In this document: piece by piece, positions 1 to 5,563 of the stretch | How positions within the stretch are numbered: position 1 is the first letter of the stretch | Layout of the letters: every line of letters begins with the position of its first letter | Source of the DNA: an uncultured Eubacteriales bacterium | GTDB taxonomy: Bacteria > Bacillota > Clostridia > Oscillospirales > Acutalibacteraceae | Assembly: GCA_934444695.1 (NCBI GenBank) | Contig: CAKSDF010000107.1 | Location: 1-6,591, forward strand | Direction: 5' to 3' | DNA length: 6,591 nt | Notes under the pieces: generated by a model | Told to the model about the DNA's origin: nothing | The model's input: the letters and a program-made list of their open reading frames with translations, nothing else | Databases searched by the model: none | Made by a program: the position numbers and the translations under genes

Positions 1-11
1 ACATAAACCAA

Positions 12-46
12 CCCCGCTGCAGAGCAATTTCGCGGCGGGGTTTTAT
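12..46 (+). terminator. Intrinsic terminator of a gene left of the window
   Basis: Bases 12-20 (CCCCGCTGC) pair with 32-40 (GCGGCGGGG) in a 9-bp GC-rich stem with one T-G wobble and an 11-base loop. The stem is followed directly by TTTTAT. This is the form of a rho-independent terminator on the plus strand, so a plus-strand gene probably ends just outside the left edge. It also lies 61 bases beyond the stop of the minus-strand isomerase gene. Read that way it is followed by TTGGTTTATGT, so it may work for both converging transcripts, more weakly for the minus one. Confidence 0.75.
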
Positions 47-106
47 GCATTTTACGGTTGTTTTGCTTTTTCGCTGTAACAATTAATCAGAAATCCGACT
101 ATCCGC

Positions 107-916
107 TCAGTCTGTTTCGTTCTTCTGTCGCCTCCATTGTCTTCGCAGATAATTAAGTCTATTTGCCTTTTCATAAGCCAATTCCAAAAACAGATAAATA
201 TCCAAATGAGAATAATCCCAATTCATTGGTTCTAAAGTTGTAGCTCCCCGATATCCTGACAAGGCGATTTTTTCCATAACTGTATTCCAGTTAACATTGC
301 CGTCAAACGGCAATTGATGTTGATTACGGCTGCCGCCGTTATCCTGTAAATGAAGCGCCATCAGCCGATTTCCATACATTCCTAACAAATCTTCATCCGG
401 TGCATAATTTATATGATGACAACTATCATAACAATAACCCACATTATTTGAAGTGAATTTATTTAATGCCATTTTCAAATTTTTAATGTTATTTAAATTT
501 TCAAAAGCAATCTGAATATTCTTTTGTTCCGCCTTGTTTACAAGTTCTGTTAGCCGTCTGATTCCTGTTTGATTCAAAGGATTATTATCATTTGGCAAAT
601 GTATCACCATAGTTGGTATATTGTATATATAACAATCCTCTACGCATTGCAGATAACTTTGAAACACACTTTCTCCATTCAAATTATCCAATGACAGATT
701 ATTCTGTTCGTGCACAGGTGCATGGATATTTTCTACAAATAACCCGGCGTTTCCGGCTAATCTTACATCCTCTTGATAACCGCCTCCTCTGCCAAACCGA
801 TCGCTCCACCATAACATTACACAATCAAATCCTGCTTTTCGAATCAATTTATACCTTTCTTCAAAAGAAACATCATATCCCGTACCATAACCAAAGCAAT
901 CATATATCCCTGTCAT
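107..916 (-). CDS. Sugar phosphate isomerase/epimerase-like TIM-barrel protein (AP endonuclease 2 / xylose isomerase-like superfamily)
   Basis: A 269-residue protein that looks complete for this superfamily of metal-dependent (beta/alpha)8 barrels, which act on free or phosphorylated sugars, inositols or hydroxypyruvate. Residues matching the usual metal and active-site pattern can be seen at strand ends: H65 (NIHAP), H106 (VIHLP), E139 (AFEN), D164 with H167/H168 (YDSCHH), H189 (LHLQDN), H200 and E229 (TLEP). By family analogy E139, D164, H189 and E229 are the likely metal ligands. No signal peptide is seen, so it is probably cytoplasmic. The ATG start is supported by GAGG at 927-930, 10 bases upstream, and by a strong promoter. 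It diverges from the zinc dehydrogenase at 1306, which might act on a related sugar or polyol, but that is a guess. Parts of the gene are very AT-rich compared with its neighbours. The family is secure; the substrate cannot be told. Confidence 0.85.
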   Translation of the reverse strand: MTGIYDCFGYGTGYDVSFEERYKLIRKAGFDCVMLWWSDRFGRGGGYQEDVRLAGNAGLFVENIHAPVHEQNNLSLDNLNGESVFQSYLQCVEDCYIYNIPTMVIHLPNDNNPLNQTGIRRLTELVNKAEQKNIQIAFENLNNIKNLKMALNKFTSNNVGYCYDSCHHINYAPDEDLLGMYGNRLMALHLQDNGGSRNQHQLPFDGNVNWNTVMEKIALSGYRGATTLEPMNWDYSHLDIYLFLELAYEKANRLNYLRRQWRRQKNETD

Positions 917-956
917 TTTATATTTTCCTCACCAACACTCGAAGTTACATAATTTC

Positions 957-985
957 ATTATAACAAAAACACTCTCTGATATCAA
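957..985 (-). promoter_or_regulatory. Sigma-A-type promoter of the isomerase gene
   Basis: On the minus strand, TTGATA (980-985, five of six consensus bases) is followed after 17 bases by a perfect TATAAT (957-962). TG stands one base before the -10 box, giving an extended -10 (TGTTATAAT). The predicted start of transcription is near 950, which leaves a leader of about 34 bases before the ATG at 916. I see no clear operator over it. Such a near-consensus site suggests strong basal expression unless a repressor acts. Confidence 0.8.
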
Positions 986-1125
986 AGAATTTAAGTAAAA
1001 ATATAATGTCGTTTTTTATTTATCGAATTCGGTATTTACGCAGCTTTCTTAGGTATTATGCATTATATTCCAAAAAGGTATAAAGGGTATATCATTTTTG
1101 TTTGTATGGATTTTGTTTGATTAAA

Positions 1126-1154
1126 TTGATTTTTATAAAGCTTCGTGGTAAAAT
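1126..1154 (+). promoter_or_regulatory. Sigma-A-type promoter of the zinc dehydrogenase gene
   Basis: TTGATT (1126-1131, four of six consensus bases) and TAAAAT (1149-1154, five of six) are separated by exactly 17 bases. TGG directly before the -10 forms an extended -10 element. The expected start of transcription is near 1161, giving an untranslated leader of about 145 nt. It lies in the 917-1305 gap back to back with the isomerase promoter. The two -10 boxes are about 190 bases apart, so the promoters do not overlap. Confidence 0.7.
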
Positions 1155-1160
1155 GATTGT

Positions 1161-1305
1161 GTACAGAAAAGCGGAGCTGTTCGGCAAAACGCGGGACGCT
1201 CGGTATTCTTCCATCTGAGAGTGGATGTGCAGTAATTTTTCCGATTGCCCGATTTGTCGGACTTCCGCCTTATCATCATATTTTTTAAAAAAAGGAGACA
1301 GAAAA
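1161..1305 (+). promoter_or_regulatory. Long 5' leader of the dehydrogenase gene with possible RNA folding
   Basis: This stretch between the predicted transcription start and the ATG is richer in G+C than the rest of the gap. By eye, GCGGAG (1171-1176) can pair with TTCCGC (1263-1268), and TCGGCAAAA (1181-1189) with TTTTTCCGA (1236-1244, one mismatch). The second arm overlaps an alternative hairpin, TCCGA (1240-1244) with TCGGA (1257-1261). A TTTTTT-AAAAAA palindrome (1281-1292) stands right before the GGAG ribosome binding site (1294-1297). I match it to no known riboswitch class. The pairings are short and could be chance. Confidence 0.3.
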
Positions 1306-2406
1306 ATGAAAATCAAAGCTGCCGTAGTGCACGAAAAAAACGGACCGTTTATTTTTGAGGATGTCGATCTCGTAGAGCCGTCGGCCGACGAACTGCTTGT
1401 CAAAGTCGTTGCCAGCGGAATATGCCATACCGATGAATTCGGCCGTTCGCAGGGTATTCCCATTCCGTTTCCTCTTGTTTTAGGTCACGAGGGCGCGGGA
1501 ATCGTCGAAAAGGTCGGCGAAAATGTCAAGGGCTTTGAAGTGGGCGATCACGTGGGCTTTTCTTATGCTTTTTGCGATCATTGCCACAATTGTATGTCCG
1601 GTCATCCCAATTATTGCGACCACTTTAACGAAATAAACTTCGGCGGAGTTGCCGGAGACGGAAAAACCAAGCTGTTCCAGAACGGAAAGCCGGTCTCCAT
1701 GTTCTTCGGTCAGTCCTCTTTCGCCACACATTCGGTCATCAACCAAAAGAGCGCCGTTAAGGTCGACAAGGACGTTGATCTTGCATATGTCGCTCCCATG
1801 GGCTGCGGTATCCAGACCGGCGCAGGCGCAGTTTTAAACACCATTCGTCCCGAGATGAACTGCTCCATTGCCATTTTCGGCTGCGGCTCGGTAGGTATGA
1901 GCGCAATAATGGCCGCAAAGGTTGCAAACTGCGAAAAGATTATTGCCGTGGGCGGAAATGCCAAGAGCCTTGAGCTTGCCAAAGAGCTTGGCGCCACCCA
2001 CACCATAAACCGTAAAGAGGTTGAAGATATTCCCGCCGCAATCGCAGAAATAGCCGGAAACGGCGGTGCCGATTACGCCATCGATACCTCGGGTTACGGC
2101 CCCATGATTCAAACCGCCATACATTCCACCCGTTTCCACGGAAAGATCCTTCCCCTTGCTCCCAGCGGCGTCATCGAGCATTTCGACATCGGCACCGATG
2201 TTCTTATGAATATGCGCACCATCATCGGCGTTTGCGAAGGCGATTCCCTTCCCCAGGCATTTATTCCCGAGCTTGTCCGCCTTTACAAGGAAGGAAAGTT
2301 CCCCATCGACAAGATCATAACCACCTATCCCTTTGCGGATCTCAACAACGCCTTTGAGGAGTCCCACGGAAGCGATGTCATCAAGGCTGTTGTAAGGATG
2401 GAATAA
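1306..2406 (+). CDS. Zinc-dependent medium-chain alcohol dehydrogenase (benzyl/aryl-alcohol dehydrogenase-like)
   Basis: A 366-residue cytoplasmic oxidoreductase that interconverts an alcohol and an aldehyde or ketone with NAD(P). Catalytic zinc ligands: C40 (GICHTDE), H61-E62 (GHEGAG) and C167 (MGCGIQTG). Structural zinc: C90, C93, C96 and C104, in the classic C-x2-C-x2-C-x7-C spacing. The Rossmann motif is G192-C-G-S-V-G197. The acidic residue that normally ends the second Rossmann strand and selects NAD is replaced by glycine (IIAVGGN, G216), so NADP(H) is possible. The overall pattern, including the long loop after the structural zinc, is closest to benzyl-alcohol dehydrogenases, but the substrate is unproven. 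I chose the ATG at 1306 because GGAG lies 8 bases upstream (1294-1297) and homologues start with this kind of sequence. An in-frame ATG at 1225 would add 27 unlike residues and has no well-placed ribosome site. It is a single-gene unit with its own promoter and terminator, divergent from the isomerase gene. Confidence 0.92.
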   Translation: MKIKAAVVHEKNGPFIFEDVDLVEPSADELLVKVVASGICHTDEFGRSQGIPIPFPLVLGHEGAGIVEKVGENVKGFEVGDHVGFSYAFCDHCHNCMSGHPNYCDHFNEINFGGVAGDGKTKLFQNGKPVSMFFGQSSFATHSVINQKSAVKVDKDVDLAYVAPMGCGIQTGAGAVLNTIRPEMNCSIAIFGCGSVGMSAIMAAKVANCEKIIAVGGNAKSLELAKELGATHTINRKEVEDIPAAIAEIAGNGGADYAIDTSGYGPMIQTAIHSTRFHGKILPLAPSGVIEHFDIGTDVLMNMRTIIGVCEGDSLPQAFIPELVRLYKEGKFPIDKIITTYPFADLNNAFEESHGSDVIKAVVRME

Positions 2407-2448
2407 TTTTTGACAGAGCACTGCATTTAAATAAAAGCATTGTACGTC

Positions 2449-2492
2449 CGGCCAAATCGGTTTTAACGACCGGTTTGGCCGATAATAATTTT
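2449..2492 (+). terminator. Intrinsic terminator after the dehydrogenase gene
   Basis: CGGCCAAATCGG (2449-2460) pairs with CCGGTTTGGCCG (2470-2481) over 12 bp with a single T-G wobble and a 9-base loop. It is followed by ATAATAATTTT. The tail is less U-rich than ideal, but the stem is long and GC-rich, and it stands 43 bases after the stop codon. In the opposite direction there is no T-run after it, so it mainly serves the plus-strand transcript. Confidence 0.8.
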
Positions 2493-2523
2493 CCCAAAAA
2501 ACACAGTTGTTTAAACAATTCCA

Positions 2524-2563
2524 TAAAGAAACGAGCCCGATTAAAAATCGGGCTCGTTTTATA
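2524..2563 (-). terminator. Terminator of the rpsA operon, probably bidirectional
   Basis: A perfect 14-bp inverted repeat: AAACGAGCCCGATT (2529-2542) with AATCGGGCTCGTTT (2546-2559), and a loop of only three bases. On the minus strand it is followed by TTTCTTTATGG (partly inside the stem), 35 bases after the rpsA stop. On the plus strand it reads into TTTTATATT, so it can also back up the dehydrogenase terminator. It marks the left end of the five-gene minus-strand series. Confidence 0.88.
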
Positions 2564-2593
2564 TTACAGCTATATATTGCCGCGTTTTCCGAA

Positions 2594-3838
2594 TTACTCA
2601 GCGGTTTCCTCTGCAGCAGCTTCCTCGGCAGGGGCTTCCTCTGCGGGAGCTTCTTCAGCAGCAGTGTCGGGCTCGGAAAGAGCCTTGATGGAAAGGCTGA
2701 TGCGCTTTCTTTCGGTATCGATCTGGGTGATCTTAGCCTCAACCTCCTGACCGACGGTCAGAACATCCTGGGGCTTTGCAATGCGATCGTGGGAGATCTG
2801 AGAAATATGGATAAGTCCGTCGATTCCCTCGATGATGTTTGCAAATGCGCCGTAAGCGGTCATGCTGACGATCTTAACATTAACAACATCGCCTTCCTTG
2901 TAGTCGCGAAGGAAGATGCTCCAGGGGTTATCCTCGGCCTTTTTGTATCCGAGCGAAACTCTGCGTTTCTCAGCGTCGAAGGACTTAACATATACCTCGA
3001 TAACATCGCCTACCGAAACAACCTCGGAAGGATTCTTGATGCGTCTCCAGGAAAGTTCGGAAATATGTACCATTCCGTCCACTCCGCCGAGATCGACAAA
3101 TGCGCCGTAAGAGGTGAGGGATTTTACCTTGCCGGTATAAACCTTTCCTTCCTCGATATTATTCCAGAATTCAGCCTCCTGCTCTTTTCTCTCGTCGCGA
3201 AGGACCGAGCGGATGGAGCCGACGGCACGATGGCGCTGACGGTTGACCTCGAGAATACGGAATTTAACGGTCTGATGGAGCAGATCCTCAAGAGAATCGC
3301 TGCGGGATGCGGTTGCCTGAGAAGCGGGGATGAATACGCGGATGCCTTTGCTCATAACCAGAATTCCGCCCTTGACCACCTCGGTAACCTTACCGGTGAG
3401 AATGTCGTCTGTTCCGGCAGAGGCGCAGAAATTTTCCCAAATGGCCGACGCGTCGTAACGCTTTTTGGAGAGCATTACGGTTCCTTCCTGATCATTCGTA
3501 CGCATAACGATAAGGTCAAGTATATCTCCGACCTTAACTTCGTCCTTTGCCTTAACATCAGGATCGGCGGAATATTCGTCGATGGGCACATATCCGGCGT
3601 GTTTTCTTCCGATATCAACCTGGATCTCGGTGGGGGTGACGGCAAGTACATAACCCTTAACATGCTGGTCGGTGCTCATATGGCTGAGCGAATACTCAAG
3701 AGCTTCCATATCCGACATTTCGTCAAAAGATTTCTCCGGGGCAGCGACAGGCGTCGATGCAGAGCTTTCCTGAGCCACCTCACTTTCGGGATTGGTAGCA
3801 GGGGTTGCCTGCGTTTCCATGGTTTCTGCTGTTGTCAT
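2594..3838 (-). CDS. rpsA: Ribosomal protein S1 (four S1 RNA-binding domains)
   Basis: A 414-residue protein that binds mRNA on the 30S subunit. Four OB-fold S1 domains can be read at about 57-127, 144-212, 229-299 and 314-386. Domains 3 and 4 are the most canonical (SYGAFVDLGGVDGMVHIS at 243-260; AYGAFANIIEGIDGLIHIS at 328-346). Four domains is usual for S1 of low-GC Gram-positives; enteric S1 has six. Residues 1-40 are rich in T, E, P and A and look disordered. The C-terminus is an acidic Ala/Glu/Pro tail. The ATG is certain: AAGGAGG (3846-3852) sits 7 bases upstream, inside the end of ispH, and the start overlaps the ispH stop as ATGA. In many Clostridia S1 is the C-terminal half of an IspH-S1 fusion; here it is separate. 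A hairpin terminator follows. In firmicutes S1 homologues are more divergent than in proteobacteria and their exact role in initiation is less settled. Confidence 0.95.
   Translation of the reverse strand: MTTAETMETQATPATNPESEVAQESSASTPVAAPEKSFDEMSDMEALEYSLSHMSTDQHVKGYVLAVTPTEIQVDIGRKHAGYVPIDEYSADPDVKAKDEVKVGDILDLIVMRTNDQEGTVMLSKKRYDASAIWENFCASAGTDDILTGKVTEVVKGGILVMSKGIRVFIPASQATASRSDSLEDLLHQTVKFRILEVNRQRHRAVGSIRSVLRDERKEQEAEFWNNIEEGKVYTGKVKSLTSYGAFVDLGGVDGMVHISELSWRRIKNPSEVVSVGDVIEVYVKSFDAEKRRVSLGYKKAEDNPWSIFLRDYKEGDVVNVKIVSMTAYGAFANIIEGIDGLIHISQISHDRIAKPQDVLTVGQEVEAKITQIDTERKRISLSIKALSEPDTAAEEAPAEEAPAEEAAAEETAE
2597..2659 (-). repeat. In-frame 15-base repeats coding the acidic tail of S1
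   Basis: The last 21 codons of rpsA (residues 394-414) encode repeats of the five-residue unit AEEAP, seen as AEEAP-AEEAP-AEEAA-AEETA-E. At DNA level the 15-base units are similar but not identical (third-position differences). The array is therefore kept or old rather than freshly duplicated. The tail carries many acidic and no basic residues and is presumably flexible. Confidence 0.7.
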
Positions 3839-3852
3839 AGCAGTTCCTCCTT
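3835..3852 (-). promoter_or_regulatory. ispH stop / rpsA start overlap with Shine-Dalgarno
   Basis: Read on the minus strand, AAGGAGG (3852-3846), seven bases (AACTGCT) and then ATGA (3838-3835), where the rpsA ATG and the ispH TGA share bases. The ribosome site lies inside the last ispH codons (K-E-E-L-L). This layout usually means translational coupling: ribosomes ending ispH re-start on rpsA. The very strong Shine-Dalgarno would also allow fresh initiation, useful because S1 is needed in larger amounts than IspH. Confidence 0.85.
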
Positions 3853-4716
3853 GTTATCGACGGTGTCGATGATTTTTTTGGTTCTTTCAAGAACACTTTT
3901 TATAATCACAGCCGGCGTTGATGCACCGGCGGTAATTCCGATTTTGTTTCCGCTTTTTAAAAGCTGCTCGTCAAGCTCATCGGCCGTTTCGCAAAGAACG
4001 GTCCTGCAATTCTTCTCACATATGTTTTTAAGCTTGGCAGTGTTGGAGCTTTGGCGGCCTCCGATTACTATCATAAGGTCGCTTTGGCGGGAAAGCTGTT
4101 CGGCCTCTTTTTGTCTCTTAGAGGTCGCATCACATATTGTATCAAATATTTTTGCGTTTGTACATACCTTTTCGATAAATTTTTCGCTTTTTTTCCATAA
4201 AATCGAGTCAAAAGTGGTTTGAGAAACGGCGGTCACGTTGTTTTTTTGACAATTTGGAATATTGTCCAGAATGTTTTGCAGTTCATCAAGGTTTTCAAAT
4301 ACAAAAACAGGGGTAGTGGCAAATCCCATTATACCCTCAACCTCGGGATGGTTTTTATCCCCTGCGATGAGAATAATGTCCCCATTTGCAGACGCATTTT
4401 CAACAATGCGATGTATCTTTTCCACAAAGGGGCAGGTGGCGTCCTCGTATTCGAGATTTCTTTTTTTCAGCTCGTCGTAAACACTTTTAGGCACTCCGTG
4501 AGAGCGTATGACCACCGTGCTTCCCTTCTCACAGTCGCAAAGGGAATTTGCAACGGTCACGCCCTTCTTTTCAAGAGCGGCTACCGCCTGGGGATTATGT
4601 ATTATGGGGCCTAATGTGGTCACCTTTTTGCCGCTGTCTGCAAGCTCTTCGGCCAGCTTCATTGCGCGGTTTACCCCGAAACAAAAGCCGGCGCTTTTTG
4701 CAACTTTTATGTTCAA
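3835..4716 (-). CDS. ispH: 4-hydroxy-3-methylbut-2-enyl diphosphate reductase (IspH/LytB)
   Basis: A 293-residue iron-sulfur enzyme that makes IPP and DMAPP from HMBPP in the last step of the MEP isoprenoid pathway, in the cytoplasm. The three cluster-binding cysteines are present: C12 (GFCFGV), C95 (DATCPFV) and C195 (TICDATS). Substrate-site residues also match the family: H40 (IIHNP), H73 (RSHGVP), H123 with catalytic E125 (HPEVEG), T167 (SQTTF), S223-S224-N225 (GGRQSSNTAKL) and S266 (AGASTPA). The length is normal for a stand-alone IspH. The start codon is TTG (4714-4716), supported by GGAG 8 bases upstream and by the fact that homologues begin only a few residues before the G-x-C-x-G-V motif. 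It overlaps rpsA by four bases downstream and is preceded by a 177-base gap to plsC. Confidence 0.96.
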   Translation of the reverse strand: MNIKVAKSAGFCFGVNRAMKLAEELADSGKKVTTLGPIIHNPQAVAALEKKGVTVANSLCDCEKGSTVVIRSHGVPKSVYDELKKRNLEYEDATCPFVEKIHRIVENASANGDIILIAGDKNHPEVEGIMGFATTPVFVFENLDELQNILDNIPNCQKNNVTAVSQTTFDSILWKKSEKFIEKVCTNAKIFDTICDATSKRQKEAEQLSRQSDLMIVIGGRQSSNTAKLKNICEKNCRTVLCETADELDEQLLKSGNKIGITAGASTPAVIIKSVLERTKKIIDTVDNKEELL

Positions 4717-4728
4717 ATTAAATTCTCC
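4714..4728 (-). promoter_or_regulatory. Ribosome binding site deciding the TTG start of ispH
   Basis: On the minus strand GGAG (4728-4725), eight bases (AATTTAAT), then TTG (4716-4714). No ATG or GTG lies suitably between the site and the conserved N-terminus. The family needs sequence starting here, so TTG is the only reasonable start. The site sits directly next to the degenerate 12-base repeats. Confidence 0.8.
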
Positions 4729-4776
4729 GATTATGGTTATGATTATTGTTGTAATTATGGTTGTAAATATGATTGC
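4729..4776 (-). repeat. Degenerate 12-base tandem repeat in the ispH leader
   Basis: Written on the plus strand, four adjacent 12-base units can be aligned: GATTATGGTTAT, GATTATTGTTGT, AATTATGGTTGT and AAATATGATTGC. On the mRNA (minus) strand this becomes an A/C/U-rich, G-poor stretch, such as ACAACCATAATTAC, ending right at the ispH Shine-Dalgarno. It cannot fold strongly, so one plausible effect is an open leader that helps ribosomes load. This may also be simple low-complexity sequence. Confidence 0.5.
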
Positions 4777-4893
4777 GTTTAATTCTGGAATTCAAAGAAG
4801 TGCTTTTATGTTACCGACCGATTTTAATATGTATGCTTTAAACAACCGGTTACTAAGGATAAAAGCTTTGCGTCATCGCTCTTGCAGTTTGAC

Positions 4894-5505
4894 TTATTTG
4901 TTTTGTTCGATAGCCTGAGCGATCGGTTCAAAAAGCTTTGCAGAAAGGTCTCTGAGCGCGCGTCGGTCGCTCATTTCGATGGTCTGACCGTCGAGAGTAA
5001 CCTCATCGCATACCACGATTTTGGTCTTTTGGAAGGCCTTCATTTTCTGTCCCTTGGTCACAATGGCTACCGGCTGGGCCGGCACTCCCATTTCGCACAT
5101 AAGAAAGGAAATTCCCGATTTGGGACGGCCGAGCTGACCGGTTTTGGAGCGTGTACCTTCGGGGAATATGCAAAACGTCTTGCCTTCTTCAAGAATATCG
5201 GCCGCCTTTTTAAGGCTGGCGGCACCCTCTCCCCTTTTGACCGAAAATGCCCCCATTTTCTTTAAAAACCACGAAAAAAGCGCATTTTTAAAAAGCTCAT
5301 CCTTGGCCATAAAATTGAGCACCTTTTTGTTTCTGTGGGCAAGAATTATGAGGTTTATTGGATCGAGAAAGGAAATATGGTTGGCGTAGATTATGATTTT
5401 ATCCTGCTTTGCAAGCTTTTCTTCCCCGATAATTTCAAAGGGATAAAAAATCTTCATAAACAGCCACACAAATGGATAAAGAATTTTAAACAAAAGACTA
5501 TTCAA
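4894..5505 (-). CDS. plsC: 1-acyl-sn-glycerol-3-phosphate acyltransferase (PlsC family)
   Basis: A 203-residue membrane-associated enzyme that puts the second acyl chain on lysophosphatidic acid to give phosphatidic acid, the precursor of the membrane phospholipids. The catalytic H-x4-D motif is N42-H43-I-S-F-L-D48-P. The phosphate-binding motif is F114-P-E-G-T-R119-S, and V141-P-A-Q-P-V-A-I is the fourth conserved block. A hydrophobic, aromatic-rich N-terminus (about 4-26) may dip into the membrane. The length fits short clostridial PlsC proteins. The start is TTG at 5503-5505 with GAGGG seven bases upstream. No in-frame ATG lies between it and the cmk stop, and homologues begin with this hydrophobic stretch. 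It lies 58 bases after cmk in the same direction, a neighbour pair common in Clostridia. The acyl donor (acyl-ACP or acyl-CoA) cannot be told. Confidence 0.92.
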   Translation of the reverse strand: MNSLLFKILYPFVWLFMKIFYPFEIIGEEKLAKQDKIIIYANHISFLDPINLIILAHRNKKVLNFMAKDELFKNALFSWFLKKMGAFSVKRGEGAASLKKAADILEEGKTFCIFPEGTRSKTGQLGRPKSGISFLMCEMGVPAQPVAIVTKGQKMKAFQKTKIVVCDEVTLDGQTIEMSDRRALRDLSAKLFEPIAQAIEQNK

Positions 5506-5517
5506 GGCTTTTCCCTC
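5503..5517 (-). promoter_or_regulatory. Ribosome binding site deciding the TTG start of plsC
   Basis: On the minus strand GAGGG (5517-5513), seven bases (AAAAGCC), then TTG (5505-5503). The reading frame stays open further upstream into the end of cmk but has no ATG or GTG there with a ribosome site, so TTG is preferred. An internal ATG at residue 18 would cut off part of the conserved hydrophobic N-terminus. Confidence 0.75.
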
Positions 5518-5563
5518 TTTTACAAGTTTATATATTTCTGTATTTTGTAAACTTTCCGCATTA

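Noticed and set aside
1181..1200. GGCAAA and GGGACGC in the dehydrogenase leader, recalling a cyclic-di-GMP-I riboswitch
   Set aside because: Only four bases separate the two motifs, too few for the helix that must lie between them. The second helix and the tetraloop receptor parts are not seen.
1153..1218. A 21-codon small open frame (begins MIVYRKAEL) that could be a leader peptide
   Set aside because: Its ATG lies inside the proposed -10 box and would not be transcribed. There is no ribosome site in front. It would need a promoter further upstream, for which I see no good candidate.
1225..1305. An N-terminal extension of the dehydrogenase from an upstream in-frame ATG
   Set aside because: The ATG at 1225 has only a GAG-rich stretch too close to it. 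The extra 27 residues do not look like the family, and GGAG at 1294-1297 fits the ATG at 1306.
1834..2742. A 302-codon open frame on the minus strand antisense to the dehydrogenase
   Set aside because: It runs through both terminator hairpins and across the end of rpsA, shows no family motif and has no start signal. It is a mirror of the dehydrogenase codon pattern.
3835..3852. Programmed frameshift joining IspH and S1 into one protein
   Set aside because: No slippery heptamer or downstream structure is evident at the junction. The AAGGAGG plus ATGA overlap explains the layout as re-initiation.
2507..4222. A 571-codon open frame on the plus strand, antisense to rpsA and part of ispH
   Set aside because: It begins with TTG before the bidirectional terminator hairpin and reads through it. 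It has no ribosome site. Its translation has no recognisable domain, and it lies opposite two certain genes. Codon bias of the true genes readily opens the complementary frame.
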